Of a DNA stretch of 64,000 bases, positions 1-12,140 are shown piece by piece (positions within the stretch are counted from its first letter, which is position 1; each line of letters starts with the position of its first letter). This stretch comes from Loxodes magnus (lineage: Eukaryota > Ciliophora > Karyorelictea > Loxodida > Loxodidae). The translations under genes were made by a program, and so were the position numbers. The stretch is taken from positions 1-64,000 of the forward strand of contig CAMPDV010002364.1 in the NCBI GenBank assembly GCA_946699065.1. Direction: 5' to 3'. Under the pieces are notes generated by a model. The model searched no databases. It saw only the letters and a program-made list of their open reading frames with translations, and was not told where the DNA came from.

Positions 1-1196
1 TCAGAGTTCATCGTATCGGGAAGTTATGATTATACTGTGAGACTATGGGACGTCAAGACAGGTACCTGTAAGACCATGAGTGGTCACACTAGTTATGTAT
101 CATCTGTGGCTATATCCAGTGATTCAGAGTTCATCGTATCGGGAAGTTATGATTATACTGTGAGACTATGGGACGTCAAGACAGGTACCTGTAAGACCAT
201 GAGTGATCACACTAGTTATGTATCATCTGTGGCTATATCCAGTGATTCAGAGTTCATCGTATCGGGAAGTTATGATTATACGGTGAGACTATGGGACGTC
301 AAGACAGGTACCTGTAAGACCATGAGTGGTCACACTAGTTATGTATTATCTGTGGCTATATCCAGTGATTCAGAGTTCATCGTATCGGGAAGTTATGATT
401 AGACTGTGAGACTATGGGACGTCAAGACAGGTACCTGTAAGACCATGAGTGGTCACACTAGTTATGTATTATCTGTGGCTATATCCAGTGATTCAGAGTT
501 CATCGTATCGGGAAGTTATGATTATACTGTGAGACTATGGGACGTCAAGACAGGTACCTGTAAGACCATGAGTGGTCACACTAGTTATGTATCATCTGTG
601 GCTATATCCAGTGATTCAGAGTTCATCGTATCGGGAAGTTATGATTATACGGTGAGACTATGGGACGTCAAGACAGGTACCTGTAAGACCATGAGTGGTC
701 ACACTAGTTATGTATCATCTGTGGCTATATCCAGTGATTCAGAGTTCATCGTATCGGGAAGTTATGATTATACGGTGAGACTATGGGACGTCAAGACAGG
801 TACCTGTAAGACCATGAGTGATCACACTAGTTATGTATCATCTGTGGCTATATCCAGTGATTCAGAGTTCATCGTATCGGGAAGTTATGATTAGACGGTG
901 AGACTATGGGACGTCAAGACAGGTACCTGTAAGACCATGAGTGGTCACACTAATTAGGTATTATCTGTGGCTATATCCAGTGATTCAGAGTTCATCGTAT
1001 CGGGAAGTTATGATTATACTGTGAGACTATGGGACGTCAAGACAGGTACCTGTAAGACCATGAGTGGTCACACTAATTAGGTATTATCTGTGGCTATATC
1101 CAGTGATTCAGAGTTCATCGTATCGGGAAGTTATGATTATACGGTGAGACTATGGGACGTCAAGACAGGTACCTGTAAGACCATGAGTGATCACAC
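1..1196 (+). CDS. Giant WD40-repeat protein, partial, frame block A (TAG read as sense)
   Basis: The block is open from the first base (reading Ser-Glu-Phe-Ile), so the gene begins upstream of the window. It holds about ten WD40 units of 41 residues. In-frame TAG codons occur in slot 25 (SYD-TAG-TV, near 400 and 892) and slot 5 (HTN-TAG-V, near 955 and 1078). With the standard code these would cut it into ORFs of 121 and 162 residues, each starting at the GTG of Val27. None has an upstream start region or ribosome-binding site, because the bases before each are just more repeat. The block ends where one T is missing in TCACAC-AGTT (expected TCACACTAGTT), shifting the frame by one. WD40 proteins are usually scaffolds that bind partners through propeller faces; no specific partner can be inferred. 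Confidence 0.6.
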
Positions 1197-2548
1197 AGTT
1201 ATGTATCATCTGTGGCTATATCCAGTGATTCAGAGTTCATCGTATCGGGAAGTTATGATTATACGGTGAGACTATGGGACGTCAAGACAGGTACCTGTAA
1301 GACCATGAGTGGTCACACTAGTTATGTATCATCTGTGGCTATATCCAGTGATTCAGAGTTCATCGTATCGGGAAGTTATGATTATACGGTGAGACTATGG
1401 GACGTCAAGACAGGTACCTGTAAGACCATGAGTGATCACACTAGTTATGTATCATCTGTGGCTATATCCAGTGATTCAGAGTTCATCGTATCGGGAAGTT
1501 ATGATTATACGGTGAGACTATGGGACGTCAAGACAGGTACCTGTAAGACCATGAGTGATCACACTAGTTATGTATCATCTGTGGCTATATCCAGTGATTC
1601 AGAGTTCATCGTATCGGGAAGTTATGATTATACGGTGAGACTATGGGACGTCAAGACAGGTACCTGTAAGACCATGAGTGGTCACACTAGTTATGTATCA
1701 TCTGTGGCTATATCCAGTGATTCAGAGTTCATCGTATCGGGAAGTTATGATTATACGGTGAGACTATGGGACGTCAAGACAGGTACCTGTAAGACCATGA
1801 GTGATCACACTAGTTATGTATCATCTGTGGCTATATCCAGTGATTCAGAGTTCATCGTATCGGGAAGTTATGATTATACGGTGATACTATGGGACGTCAA
1901 GACAGGTACCTGTAAGACCATGAGTGGTCACACTAGTTATGTATCATCTGTGGCTATATCCAGTGATTCAGAGTTCATCGTATCGGGAAGTTATGATTAT
2001 ACGGTGAGACTATGGGACGTCAAGACAGGTACCTGTAAGACCATGAGTGATCACACTAGTTATGTATCATCTGTGGCTATATCCAGTGATTCAGAGTTCA
2101 TCGTATCGGGAAGTTATGATTATACGGTGAGACTATGGGACGTCAAGACAGGTACCTGTAAGACCATGAGTGATCACACTAGTTATGTATCATCTGTGGC
2201 TATATCCAGTGATTCAGAGTTCATCGTATCGGGAAGTTATGATTATACGGTGAGACTATGGGACGTCAAGACAGGTACCTGTAAGACCATGAGTGGTCAC
2301 ACTAGTTATGTATCATCTGTGGCTATATCCAGTGATTCAGAGTTCATCGTATCGGGAAGTTATGATTAGACGGTGAGACTATGGGACGTCAAGACAGGTA
2401 CCTGTAAGACCATGAGTGATCACACTAGTTATGTATCATCTGTGGCTATATCCAGTGATTCAGAGTTCATCGTATCGGGAAGTTATGATTATACTGTGAG
2501 ACTATGGGACGTCAAGACAGGTACCTGTAAGACCATGAGTGGTCACAC
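1197..2548 (+). CDS. Giant WD40-repeat protein, frame block B
   Basis: This continues the same protein after the one-base loss at 1196/1197. It has about eleven units and only one TAG (slot 25, near 2367), so 385 residues are open in the standard code from 1212. Most units alternate GH and DH at residues 1-2 (GGT or GAT), and one carries Ile instead of Arg at residue 28 (near 1884). It ends at an extra T in CACACTACATT at about 2549. The expected CACACACATT would read HTHY, and removing the T restores the upstream frame exactly. I infer a sequencing or consensus error rather than a biological frameshift. Confidence 0.6.
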
Positions 2549-2549
2549 T

Positions 2550-3041
2550 ACATTATGTATTATCTGTGGCTATATCCAGTGATTCAGAGTTCATCGTATC
2601 GGGAAGTTATGATTATACGGTGAGACTATGGGACGTCAAGACAGGTACCTGTAAGACCATGAGTGATCACACTAGTTATGTATCATCTGTGGCTATATCC
2701 AGTGATTCAGAGTTCATCGTATCGGGAAGTTATGATTATACGGTGAGACTATGGGACGTCAAGACAGGTACCTGTAAGACCATGAGTGATCACACTAGTT
2801 ATGTATCATCTGTGGCTATATCCAGTGATTCAGAGTTCATCGTATCGGGTAGTGGAGATTATACGGTGAGACTATGGGACGTCAAGACAGGTACCTGTAA
2901 GACCATGAGTGGTCACACACATTATGTATTATCTGTGGCTATATCCAGTGATTCAGAGTTCATCGTATCGGGAAGTTATGATTATACGGTGAGACTATGG
3001 GACGTCAAGACAGGTACCTGTAAGACCATGAGTGATCACAC
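2550..3041 (+). CDS. Giant WD40-repeat protein, frame block C
   Basis: This block is exactly four units between two identical T insertions in the CACACTACATT motif (about 2549 and 3042). It contains the first SGSGD variant, in which Tyr23 is replaced by Gly and the preceding codon changes from GGA to GGT (near 2848). There is no in-frame TAG. In the other frame each junction gives a short meaningless tail (LCIICGYIQ then TGA), which supports the junctions being errors. Otherwise it is ordinary array. Confidence 0.55.
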
Positions 3042-3042
3042 T

Positions 3043-3903
3043 ACATTATGTATCATCTGTGGCTATATCCAGTGATTCAGAGTTCATCGTATCGGGAAGT
3101 TATGATTATACGGTGAGACTATGGGACGTCAAGACAGGTACCTGTAAGACCATGAGTGATCACACTAGTTATGTATCATCTGTGGCTATATCCAGTGATT
3201 CAGAGTTCATCGTATCGGGAAGTTATGATTATACGGTGAGACTATGGGACGTCAAGACAGGTACCTGTAAGACCATGAGTGATCACACTAGTTATGTATC
3301 ATCTGTGGCTATATCCAGTGATTCAGAGTTCATCGTATCGGGAAGTTATGATTATACGGTGAGACTATGGGACGTCAAGACAGGTACCTGTAAGACCATG
3401 AGTGATCACACACATTATGTATTATCTGTGGCTATATCCAGTGATTCAGAGTTCATCGTATCGGGAAGTGCAGATTAGACGGTGAGACTATGGGACGTCA
3501 AGACAGGTACCTGTAAGACCATGAGTGGTCACACTAGTTATGTATCATCTGTGGCTATATCCAGTGATTCAGAGTTCATCGTATCGGGAAGTTATGATTA
3601 TACTGTGAGACTATGGGACGTCAAGACAGGTACCTGTAAGACCATGAGTGATCACACTAGTTATGTATCATCTGTGGCTATATCCAGTGATTCAGAGTTC
3701 ATCGTATCGGGAAGTTATGATTATACTGTGAGACTATGGGACGTCAAGACAGGTACCTGTAAGACCATGAGTGGTCACACTAGTTATGTATCATCTGTGG
3801 CTATATCCAGTGATTCAGAGTTCATCGTATCGGGAAGTTATGATTATACTGTGAGACTATGGGACGTCAAGACAGGTACCTGTAAGACCATGAGTGATCA
3901 CAC
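3043..3903 (+). CDS. Giant WD40-repeat protein, frame block D
   Basis: The block is seven units between the second and third T insertions in the CACACTACATT motif (about 3042 and 3904). It includes one SAD unit (Tyr23 to Ala, GCA) directly followed by TAG in slot 25, near 3478. Seven units is the usual size of one WD40 propeller, but the block limits are probably errors, so that match should not be given weight. Confidence 0.55.
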
Positions 3904-3905
3904 TA

Positions 3906-6900
3906 CATTATGTATCATCTGTGGCTATATCCAGTGATTCAGAGTTCATCGTATCGGGAAGTTATGATTATACGGTGAGACTATGGGACGTCAAGACAGG
4001 TACCTGTAAGACCATGAGTGGTCACACTAGTTATGTATCATCTGTGGCTATATCCAGTGATTCAGAGTTCATCGTATCGGGTAGTGGAGATTATACGGTG
4101 AGACTATGGGACGTCAAGACAGGTACCTGTAAGACCATGAGTGGTCACACTAGTTATGTATCATCTGTGGCTATATCCAGTGATTCAGAGTTCATCGTAT
4201 CGGGAAGTTATGATTATACTGTGAGACTATGGGACGTCAAGACAGGTACCTGTAAGACCATGAGTGGTCACACTAGTTATGTATCATCTGTGGCTATATC
4301 CAGTGATTCAGAGTTCATCGTATCGGGAAGTTATGATTATACGGTGAGACTATGGGACGTCAAGACAGGTACCTGTAAGACCATGAGTGATCACACTAGT
4401 TATGTATTATCTGTGGCTATATCCAGTGATTCAGAGTTCATCGTATCGGGAAGTTATGATTATACGGTGATACTATGGGACGTCAAGACAGGTACCTGTA
4501 AGACCATGAGTGATCACACACATTATGCATTATCTGTGGCTATATCCAGTGATTCAGAGTTCATCGTATCGGGAAGTTATGATTATACGGTGATACTATG
4601 GGACGTCAAGACAGGTACCTGTAAGACCATGAGTGATCACACTAGTTATGTATCATCTGTGGCTATATCCAGTGATTCAGAGTTCATCGTATCGGGAAGT
4701 TATGATTATACGGTGAGACTATGGGACGTCAAGACAGGTACCTGTAAGACCATGAGTGGTCACACTAATTATGTATTATCTGTGGCTATATCCAGTGATT
4801 CAGAGTTCATCGTATCGGGAAGTTATGATTATACGGTGATACTATGGGACGTCAAGACAGGTACCTGTAAGACCATGAGTGGTCACACAGATTAGGTATC
4901 ATCTGTGGCTATATCCAGTGATTCAGAGTTCATCGTATCGGGAAGTTATGATTATACGGTGAGACTATGGGACGTCAAGACAGGTACCTGTAAGACCATG
5001 AGTGGTCACACTAGTTATGTATCATCTGTGGCTATATCCAGTGATTCAGAGTTCATCGTATCGGGTAGTGGAGATTATACGGTGAGACTATGGGACGTCA
5101 AGACAGGTACCTGTAAGACCATGAGTGGTCACACACATTATGTATTATCTGTGGCTATATCCAGTGATTCAGAGTTCATCGTATCGGGAAGTTATGATTA
5201 TACGGTGATACTATGGGACGTCAAGACAGGTACCTGTAAGACCATGAGTGGTCACACAGATTAGGTATCATCTGTGGCTATATCCAGTGATTCAGAGTTC
5301 ATCGTATCGGGAAGTTATGATTAGACGGTGAGACTATGGGACGTCAAGACAGGTACCTGTAAGACCATGAGTGGTCACACTAGTTATGTATCATCTGTGG
5401 CTATATCCAGTGATTCAGAGTTCATCGTATCGGGAAGTTATGATTATACGGTGAGACTATGGGACGTCAAGACAGGTACCTGTAAGACCATGAGTGATCA
5501 CACTAGTTATGTATTATCTGTGGCTATATCCAGTGATTCAGAGTTCATCGTATCGGGAAGTTATGATTATACGGTGATACTATGGGACGTCAAGACAGGT
5601 ACCTGTAAGACCATGAGTGGTCACACTAGTTATGTATCATCTGTGGCTATATCCAGTGATTCAGAGTTCATCGTATCGGGAAGTTATGATTATACGGTGA
5701 GACTATGGGACGTCAAGACAGGTACCTGTAAGACCATGAGTGATCACACTAGTTATGTATCATCTGTGGCTATATCCAGTGATTCAGAGTTCATCGTATC
5801 GGGAAGTTATGATTATACGGTGAGACTATGGGACGTCAAGACAGGTACCTGTAAGACCATGAGTGATCACACTAGTTATGTATCATCTGTGGCTATATCC
5901 AGTGATTCAGAGTTCATCGTATCGGGAAGTTATGATTATACGGTGAGACTATGGGACGTCAAGACAGGTACCTGTAAGACCATGAGTGATCACACACATT
6001 ATGTATTATCTGTGGCTATATCCAGTGATTCAGAGTTCATCGTATCGGGAAGTTATGATTATACGGTGATACTATGGGACGTCAAGACAGGTACCTGTAA
6101 GACCATGAGTGATCACACTAGTTATGTATCATCTGTGGCTATATCCAGTGATTCAGAGTTCATCGTATCGGGAAGTTATGATTATACGGTGAGACTATGG
6201 GACGTCAAGACAGGTACCTGTAAGACCATGAGTGGTCACACTAATTATGTATTATCTGTGGCTATATCCAGTGATTCAGAGTTCATCGTATCGGGAAGTT
6301 ATGATTATACGGTGATACTATGGGACGTCAAGACAGGTACCCGTAAGACCATGAGTGGTCACACTAATTAGGTATCATCTGTGGCTATATCCAGTGATTC
6401 AGAGTTCATCGTATCGGGAAGTTATGATTAGACGGTGAGACTATGGGACGTCAAGACAGGTACCTGTAAGACCATGAGTGATCACACTAGTTATGTATCA
6501 TCTGTGGCTATATCCAGTGATTCAGAGTTCATCGTATCGGGAAGTTATGATTATACGGTGAGACTATGGGACGTCAAGACAGGTACCTGTAAGACCATGA
6601 GTGGTCACACTAATTATGTATTATCTGTGGCTATATCCAGTGATTCAGAGTTCATCGTATCGGGAAGTTATGATTATACGGTGATACTATGGGACGTCAA
6701 GACAGGTACCTGTAAGACCATGAGTGGTCACACAGATTAGGTATCATCTGTGGCTATATCCAGTGATTCAGAGTTCATCGTATCGGGAAGTTATGATTAT
6801 ACGGTGAGACTATGGGACGTCAAGACAGGTACCTGTAAGACCATGAGTGGTCACACTAGTTATGTATCATCTGTGGCTATATCCAGTGATTCAGAGTTCA

Positions 6901-9900
6901 TCGTATCGGGTAGTGGAGATTATACGGTGAGACTATGGGACGTCAAGACAGGTACCTGTAAGACCATGAGTGGTCACACACATTATGTATTATCTGTGGC
7001 TATATCCAGTGATTCAGAGTTCATCGTATCGGGAAGTTATGATTATACGGTGAGACTATGGGACGTCAAGACAGGTACCTGTAAGACCATGAGTGGTCAC
7101 ACACATTATGTATTATCTGTGGCTATATCCAGTGATTCAGAGTTCATCATATCGGGAAGTTATGATTATACGGTGAGACTATGGGACGTCAAGACAGGTA
7201 CCTGTAAGACCATGAGTGATCACACTAGTTATGTATCATCTGTGGCTATATCCAGTGATTCAGAGTTCATCATATCGGGAAGTTATGATTATACGGTGAG
7301 ACTATGGGACGTCAAGACAGGTACCTGTAAGACCATGAGTGGTCACACTAGTTATGTATCATCTGTGGCTATATCCAGTGATTCAGAGTTCATCGTATCG
7401 GGTAGTGGAGATTATACGGTGAGACTATGGGACGTCAAGACAGGTACCTGTAAGACCATGAGTGGTCACACTAGTTATGTATCATCTGTGGCTATATCCA
7501 GTGATTCAGAGTTCATCGTATCGGGAAGTTATGATTATACTGTGAGACTATGGGACGTCAAGACAGGTACCTGTAAGACCATGAGTGGTCACACACATTA
7601 TGTATCATCTGTGGCTATATCCAGTGATTCAGAGTTCATCGTATCGGGTAGTGGAGATTATACGGTGAGACTATGGGACGTCAAGACAGGTACCTGTAAG
7701 ACCATGAGTGGTCACACACATTATGTATTATCTGTGGCTATATCCAGTGATTCAGAGTTCATCGTATCGGGTAGTGGAGATTATACGGTGAGACTATGGG
7801 ACGTCAAGACAGGTACCTGTAAGACCATGAGTGGTCACACACATTATGTATTATCTGTGGCTATATCCAGTGATTCAGAGTTCATCGTATCGGGAAGTTA
7901 TGATTATACGGTGAGACTATGGGACGTCAAGACAGGTACCTGTAAGACCATGAGTGATCACACTAGTTATGTATCATCTGTGGCTATATCCAGTGATTCA
8001 GAGTTCATCGTATCGGGAAGTTATGATTATACGGTGAGACTATGGGACGTCAAGACAGGTACCTGTAAGACCATGAGTGGTCACACTAATTATGTATCAT
8101 CTGTGGCTATATCCAGTGATTCAGAGTTCATCGTATCGGGAAGTTATGATTATACGGTGATACTATGGGACGTCAAGACAGGTACCCGTAAGACCATGAG
8201 TGGTCACACTAATTAGGTATTATCTGTGGCTATATCCAGTGATTCAGAGTTCATCGTATCGGGAAGTTATGATTATACTGTGAGACTATGGGACGTCAAG
8301 ACAGGTACCTGTAAGACCATGAGTGGTCACACTAATTAGGTATTATCTGTGGCTATATCCAGTGATTCAGAGTTCATCGTATCGGGAAGTTATGATTATA
8401 CGGTGAGACTATGGGACGTCAAGACAGGTACCTGTAAGACCATGAGTGATCACACTAGTTATGTATCATCTGTGGCTATATCCAGTGATTCAGAGTTCAT
8501 CGTATCGGGTAGTGGAGATTATACGGTGAGACTATGGGACGTCAAGACAGGTACCTGTAAGACCATGAGTGGTCACACACATTATGTATTATCTGTGGCT
8601 ATATCCAGTGATTCAGAGTTCATCGTATCGGGAAGTTATGATTATACGGTGAGACTATGGGACGTCAAGACAGGTACCTGTAAGACCATGAGTGGTCACA
8701 CACATTATGTATTATCTGTGGCTATATCCAGTGATTCAGAGTTCATCGTATCGGGAAGTTATGATTAGACGGTGAGACTATGGGACGTCAAGACAGGTAC
8801 CTGTAAGACCATGAGTGGTCACACTAGTTATGTATCATCTGTGGCTATATCCAGTGATTCAGAGTTCATCGTATCGGGAAGTTATGATTATACGGTGATA
8901 CTATGGGACGTCAAGACAGGTACCTGTAAGACCATGAGTGATCACACTAGTTATGTATCATCTGTGGCTATATCCAGTGATTCAGAGTTCATCGTATCGG
9001 GAAGTTATGATTATACGGTGATACTATGGGACGTCAAGACAGGTACCTGTAAGACCATGAGTGGTCACACTAGTTATGTATCATCTGTGGCTATATCCAG
9101 TGATTCAGAGTTCATCGTATCGGGAAGTTATGATTATACGGTGAGACTATGGGACGTCAAGACAGGTACCTGTAAGACCATGAGTGATCACACTAGTTAT
9201 GTATCATCTGTGGCTATATCCAGTGATTCAGAGTTCATCGTATCGGGAAGTTATGATTATACGGTGAGACTATGGGACGTCAAGACAGGTACCTGTAAGA
9301 CCATGAGTGATCACACTAGTTATGTATCATCTGTGGCTATATCCAGTGATTCAGAGTTCATCGTATCGGGAAGTTATGATTATACGGTGAGACTATGGGA
9401 CGTCAAGACAGGTACCTGTAAGACCATGAGTGATCACACACATTATGTATTATCTGTGGCTATATCCAGTGATTCAGAGTTCATCGTATCGGGAAGTTAT
9501 GATTATACGGTGATACTATGGGACGTCAAGACAGGTACCTGTAAGACCATGAGTGATCACACTAGTTATGTATCATCTGTGGCTATATCCAGTGATTCAG
9601 AGTTCATCGTATCGGGAAGTTATGATTATACGGTGAGACTATGGGACGTCAAGACAGGTACCTGTAAGACCATGAGTGATCACACTAGTTATGTATTATC
9701 TGTGGCTATATCCAGTGATTCAGAGTTCATCGTATCGGGTAGTGGAGATTATACGGTGAGACTATGGGACGTCAAGACAGGTACCTGTAAGACCATGAGT
9801 GGTCACACACATTATGTATTATCTGTGGCTATATCCAGTGATTCAGAGTTCATCGTATCGGGAAGTTATGATTATACGGTGAGACTATGGGACGTCAAGA

Positions 9901-11586
9901 CAGGTACCTGTAAGACCATGAGTGGTCACACACATTATGTATTATCTGTGGCTATATCCAGTGATTCAGAGTTCATCATATCGGGAAGTTATGATTATAC
10001 GGTGAGACTATGGGACGTCAAGACAGGTACCTGTAAGACCATGAGTGATCACACTAGTTATGTATCATCTGTGGCTATATCCAGTGATTCAGAGTTCATC
10101 ATATCGGGAAGTTATGATTATACGGTGAGACTATGGGACGTCAAGACAGGTACCTGTAAGACCATGAGTGGTCACACTAGTTATGTATCATCTGTGGCTA
10201 TATCCAGTGATTCAGAGTTCATCGTATCGGGAAGTTATGATTATACGGTGAGACTATGGGACGTCAAGACAGGTACCTGTAAGACCATGAGTGGTCACAC
10301 TAATTATGTATTATCTGTGGCTATATCCAGTGATTCAGAGTTCATCGTATCGGGAAGTTATGATTATACGGTGATACTATGGGACGTCAAGACAGGTACC
10401 TGTAAGACCATGAGTGGTCACACACATTATGTATCATCTGTGGCTATATCCAGTGATTCAGAGTTCATCGTATCGGGTAGTGGAGATTATACGGTGAGAC
10501 TATGGGACGTCAAGACAGGTACCTGTAAGACCATGAGTGGTCACACACATTATGTATTATCTGTGGCTATATCCAGTGATTCAGAGTTCATCATATCGGG
10601 AAGTTATGATTATACGGTGAGACTATGGGACGTCAAGACAGGTACCTGTAAGACCATGAGTGATCACACTAGTTATGTATCATCTGTGGCTATATCCAGT
10701 GATTCAGAGTTCATCATATCGGGAAGTTATGATTATACGGTGAGACTATGGGACGTCAAGACAGGTACCTGTAAGACCATGAGTGGTCACACTAGTTATG
10801 TATCATCTGTGGCTATATCCAGTGATTCAGAGTTCATCGTATCGGGTAGTGGAGATTATACGGTGAGACTATGGGACGTCAAGACAGGTACCTGTAAGAC
10901 CATGAGTGGTCACACTAGTTATGTATCATCTGTGGCTATATCCAGTGATTCAGAGTTCATCGTATCGGGAAGTTATGATTATACTGTGAGACTATGGGAC
11001 GTCAAGACAGGTACCTGTAAGACCATGAGTGGTCACACACATTATGTATCATCTGTGGCTATATCCAGTGATTCAGAGTTCATCGTATCGGGAAGTTATG
11101 ATTATACGGTGAGACTATGGGACGTCAAGACAGGTACCTGTAAGACCATGAGTGATCACACTAGTTATGTATCATCTGTGGCTATATCCAGTGATTCAGA
11201 GTTCATCGTATCGGGAAGTTATGATTATACGGTGAGACTATGGGACGTCAAGACAGGTACCTGTAAGACCATGAGTGGTCACACACATTATGTATCATCT
11301 GTGGCTATATCCAGTGATTCAGAGTTCATCGTATCGGGAAGTTATGATTATACGGTGAGACTATGGGACGTCAAGACAGGTACCTGTAAGACCATGAGTG
11401 GTCACACTAGTTATGTATCATCTGTGGCTATATCCAGTGATTCAGAGTTCATCGTATCGGGAAGTTATGATTAGACTGTGAGACTATGGGACGTCAAGAC
11501 AGGTACCTGTAAGACCATGAGTGGTCACACTAATTAGGTATTATCTGTGGCTATATCAAGTGATTCAGAGTTCATCGTATCGGGAA
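3906..11586 (+). CDS. Giant WD40-repeat protein, frame block E
   Basis: One reading frame is held for 7.7 kb (about 62 units) if TAG is sense. TAGs lie in slot 5 (HTD-TAG and HTN-TAG, for example near 4893, 5262, 6369, 6738, 8214 and 8337) and in slot 25 (near 5322, 6429, 8766 and 11472). Within it, 8772-11474 is the longest stretch of the window free of any stop in the standard code (900 residues, about 22 units). Variant units include SGSGD, IISGS (Val19 to Ile), HTHY, HTNY and R28I, plus a Val6 to Ala change near 4528 (GTA to GCA). It ends at a net 7-base loss near 11587 that removes the Tyr-Asp-Tyr codons. The duplicate of this segment near 18960 is intact. Confidence 0.65.
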
Positions 11587-12140
11587 GAGTACGGTGAGAC
11601 TATGGGACGTCAAGACAGGTACCTGTAAGACCATGAGTGGTCACACTAGTTATGTATCATCTGTGGCTATATCCAGTGATTCAGAGTTCATCGTATCGGG
11701 AAGTTATGATTATACTGTGAGACTATGGGACGTCAAGACAGGTACCTGTAAGACCATGAGTGGTCACACTAGTTATGTATCATCTGTGGCTATATCCAGT
11801 GATTCAGAGTTCATCGTATCGGGTAGTGGAGATTATACGGTGAGACTATGGGACGTCAAGACAGGTACCTGTAAGACCATGAGTGGTCACACACATTATG
11901 TATTATCTGTGGCTATATCCAGTGATTCAGAGTTCATCGTATCGGGAAGTTATGATTATACGGTGAGACTATGGGACGTCAAGACAGGTACCTGTAAGAC
12001 CATGAGTGGTCACACTAATTATGTATTATCTGTGGCTATATCCAGTGATTCAGAGTTCATCGTATCGGGAAGTTATGATTATACGGTGATACTATGGGAC
12101 GTCAAGACAGGTACCTGTAAGACCATGAGTGGTCACACAC
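7882..12140 (+). repeat. Large segmental duplication within the array, copy 1
   Basis: The order of variants matches 14640-19520. The offset is 6,758 bases (55 units minus the 7-base loss near 11587) up to about 9650. It becomes 7,373 bases (60 units minus 7) afterwards, because the second copy carries five extra units. The rare silent ATATCAAG marker at about 11554 recurs near 18927, as does the TGTRK unit (8187 and 14945). Confidence 0.8.
8772..11474 (+). other. Longest TAG-free run of WD40 units (900 codons)
   Basis: About 22 consecutive units lack TAG in either slot. The apparent start is the GTG of Val27 just after a TAG, so it is a stop-to-stop interval and not a gene start. It lies inside block E and shares its frame. 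Its second half recurs at 16883-18847 with the same order of variants. It matters because even with the standard code a large array can stay open here, while at 35-37 kb a TAG appears about every second unit. Confidence 0.7.
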
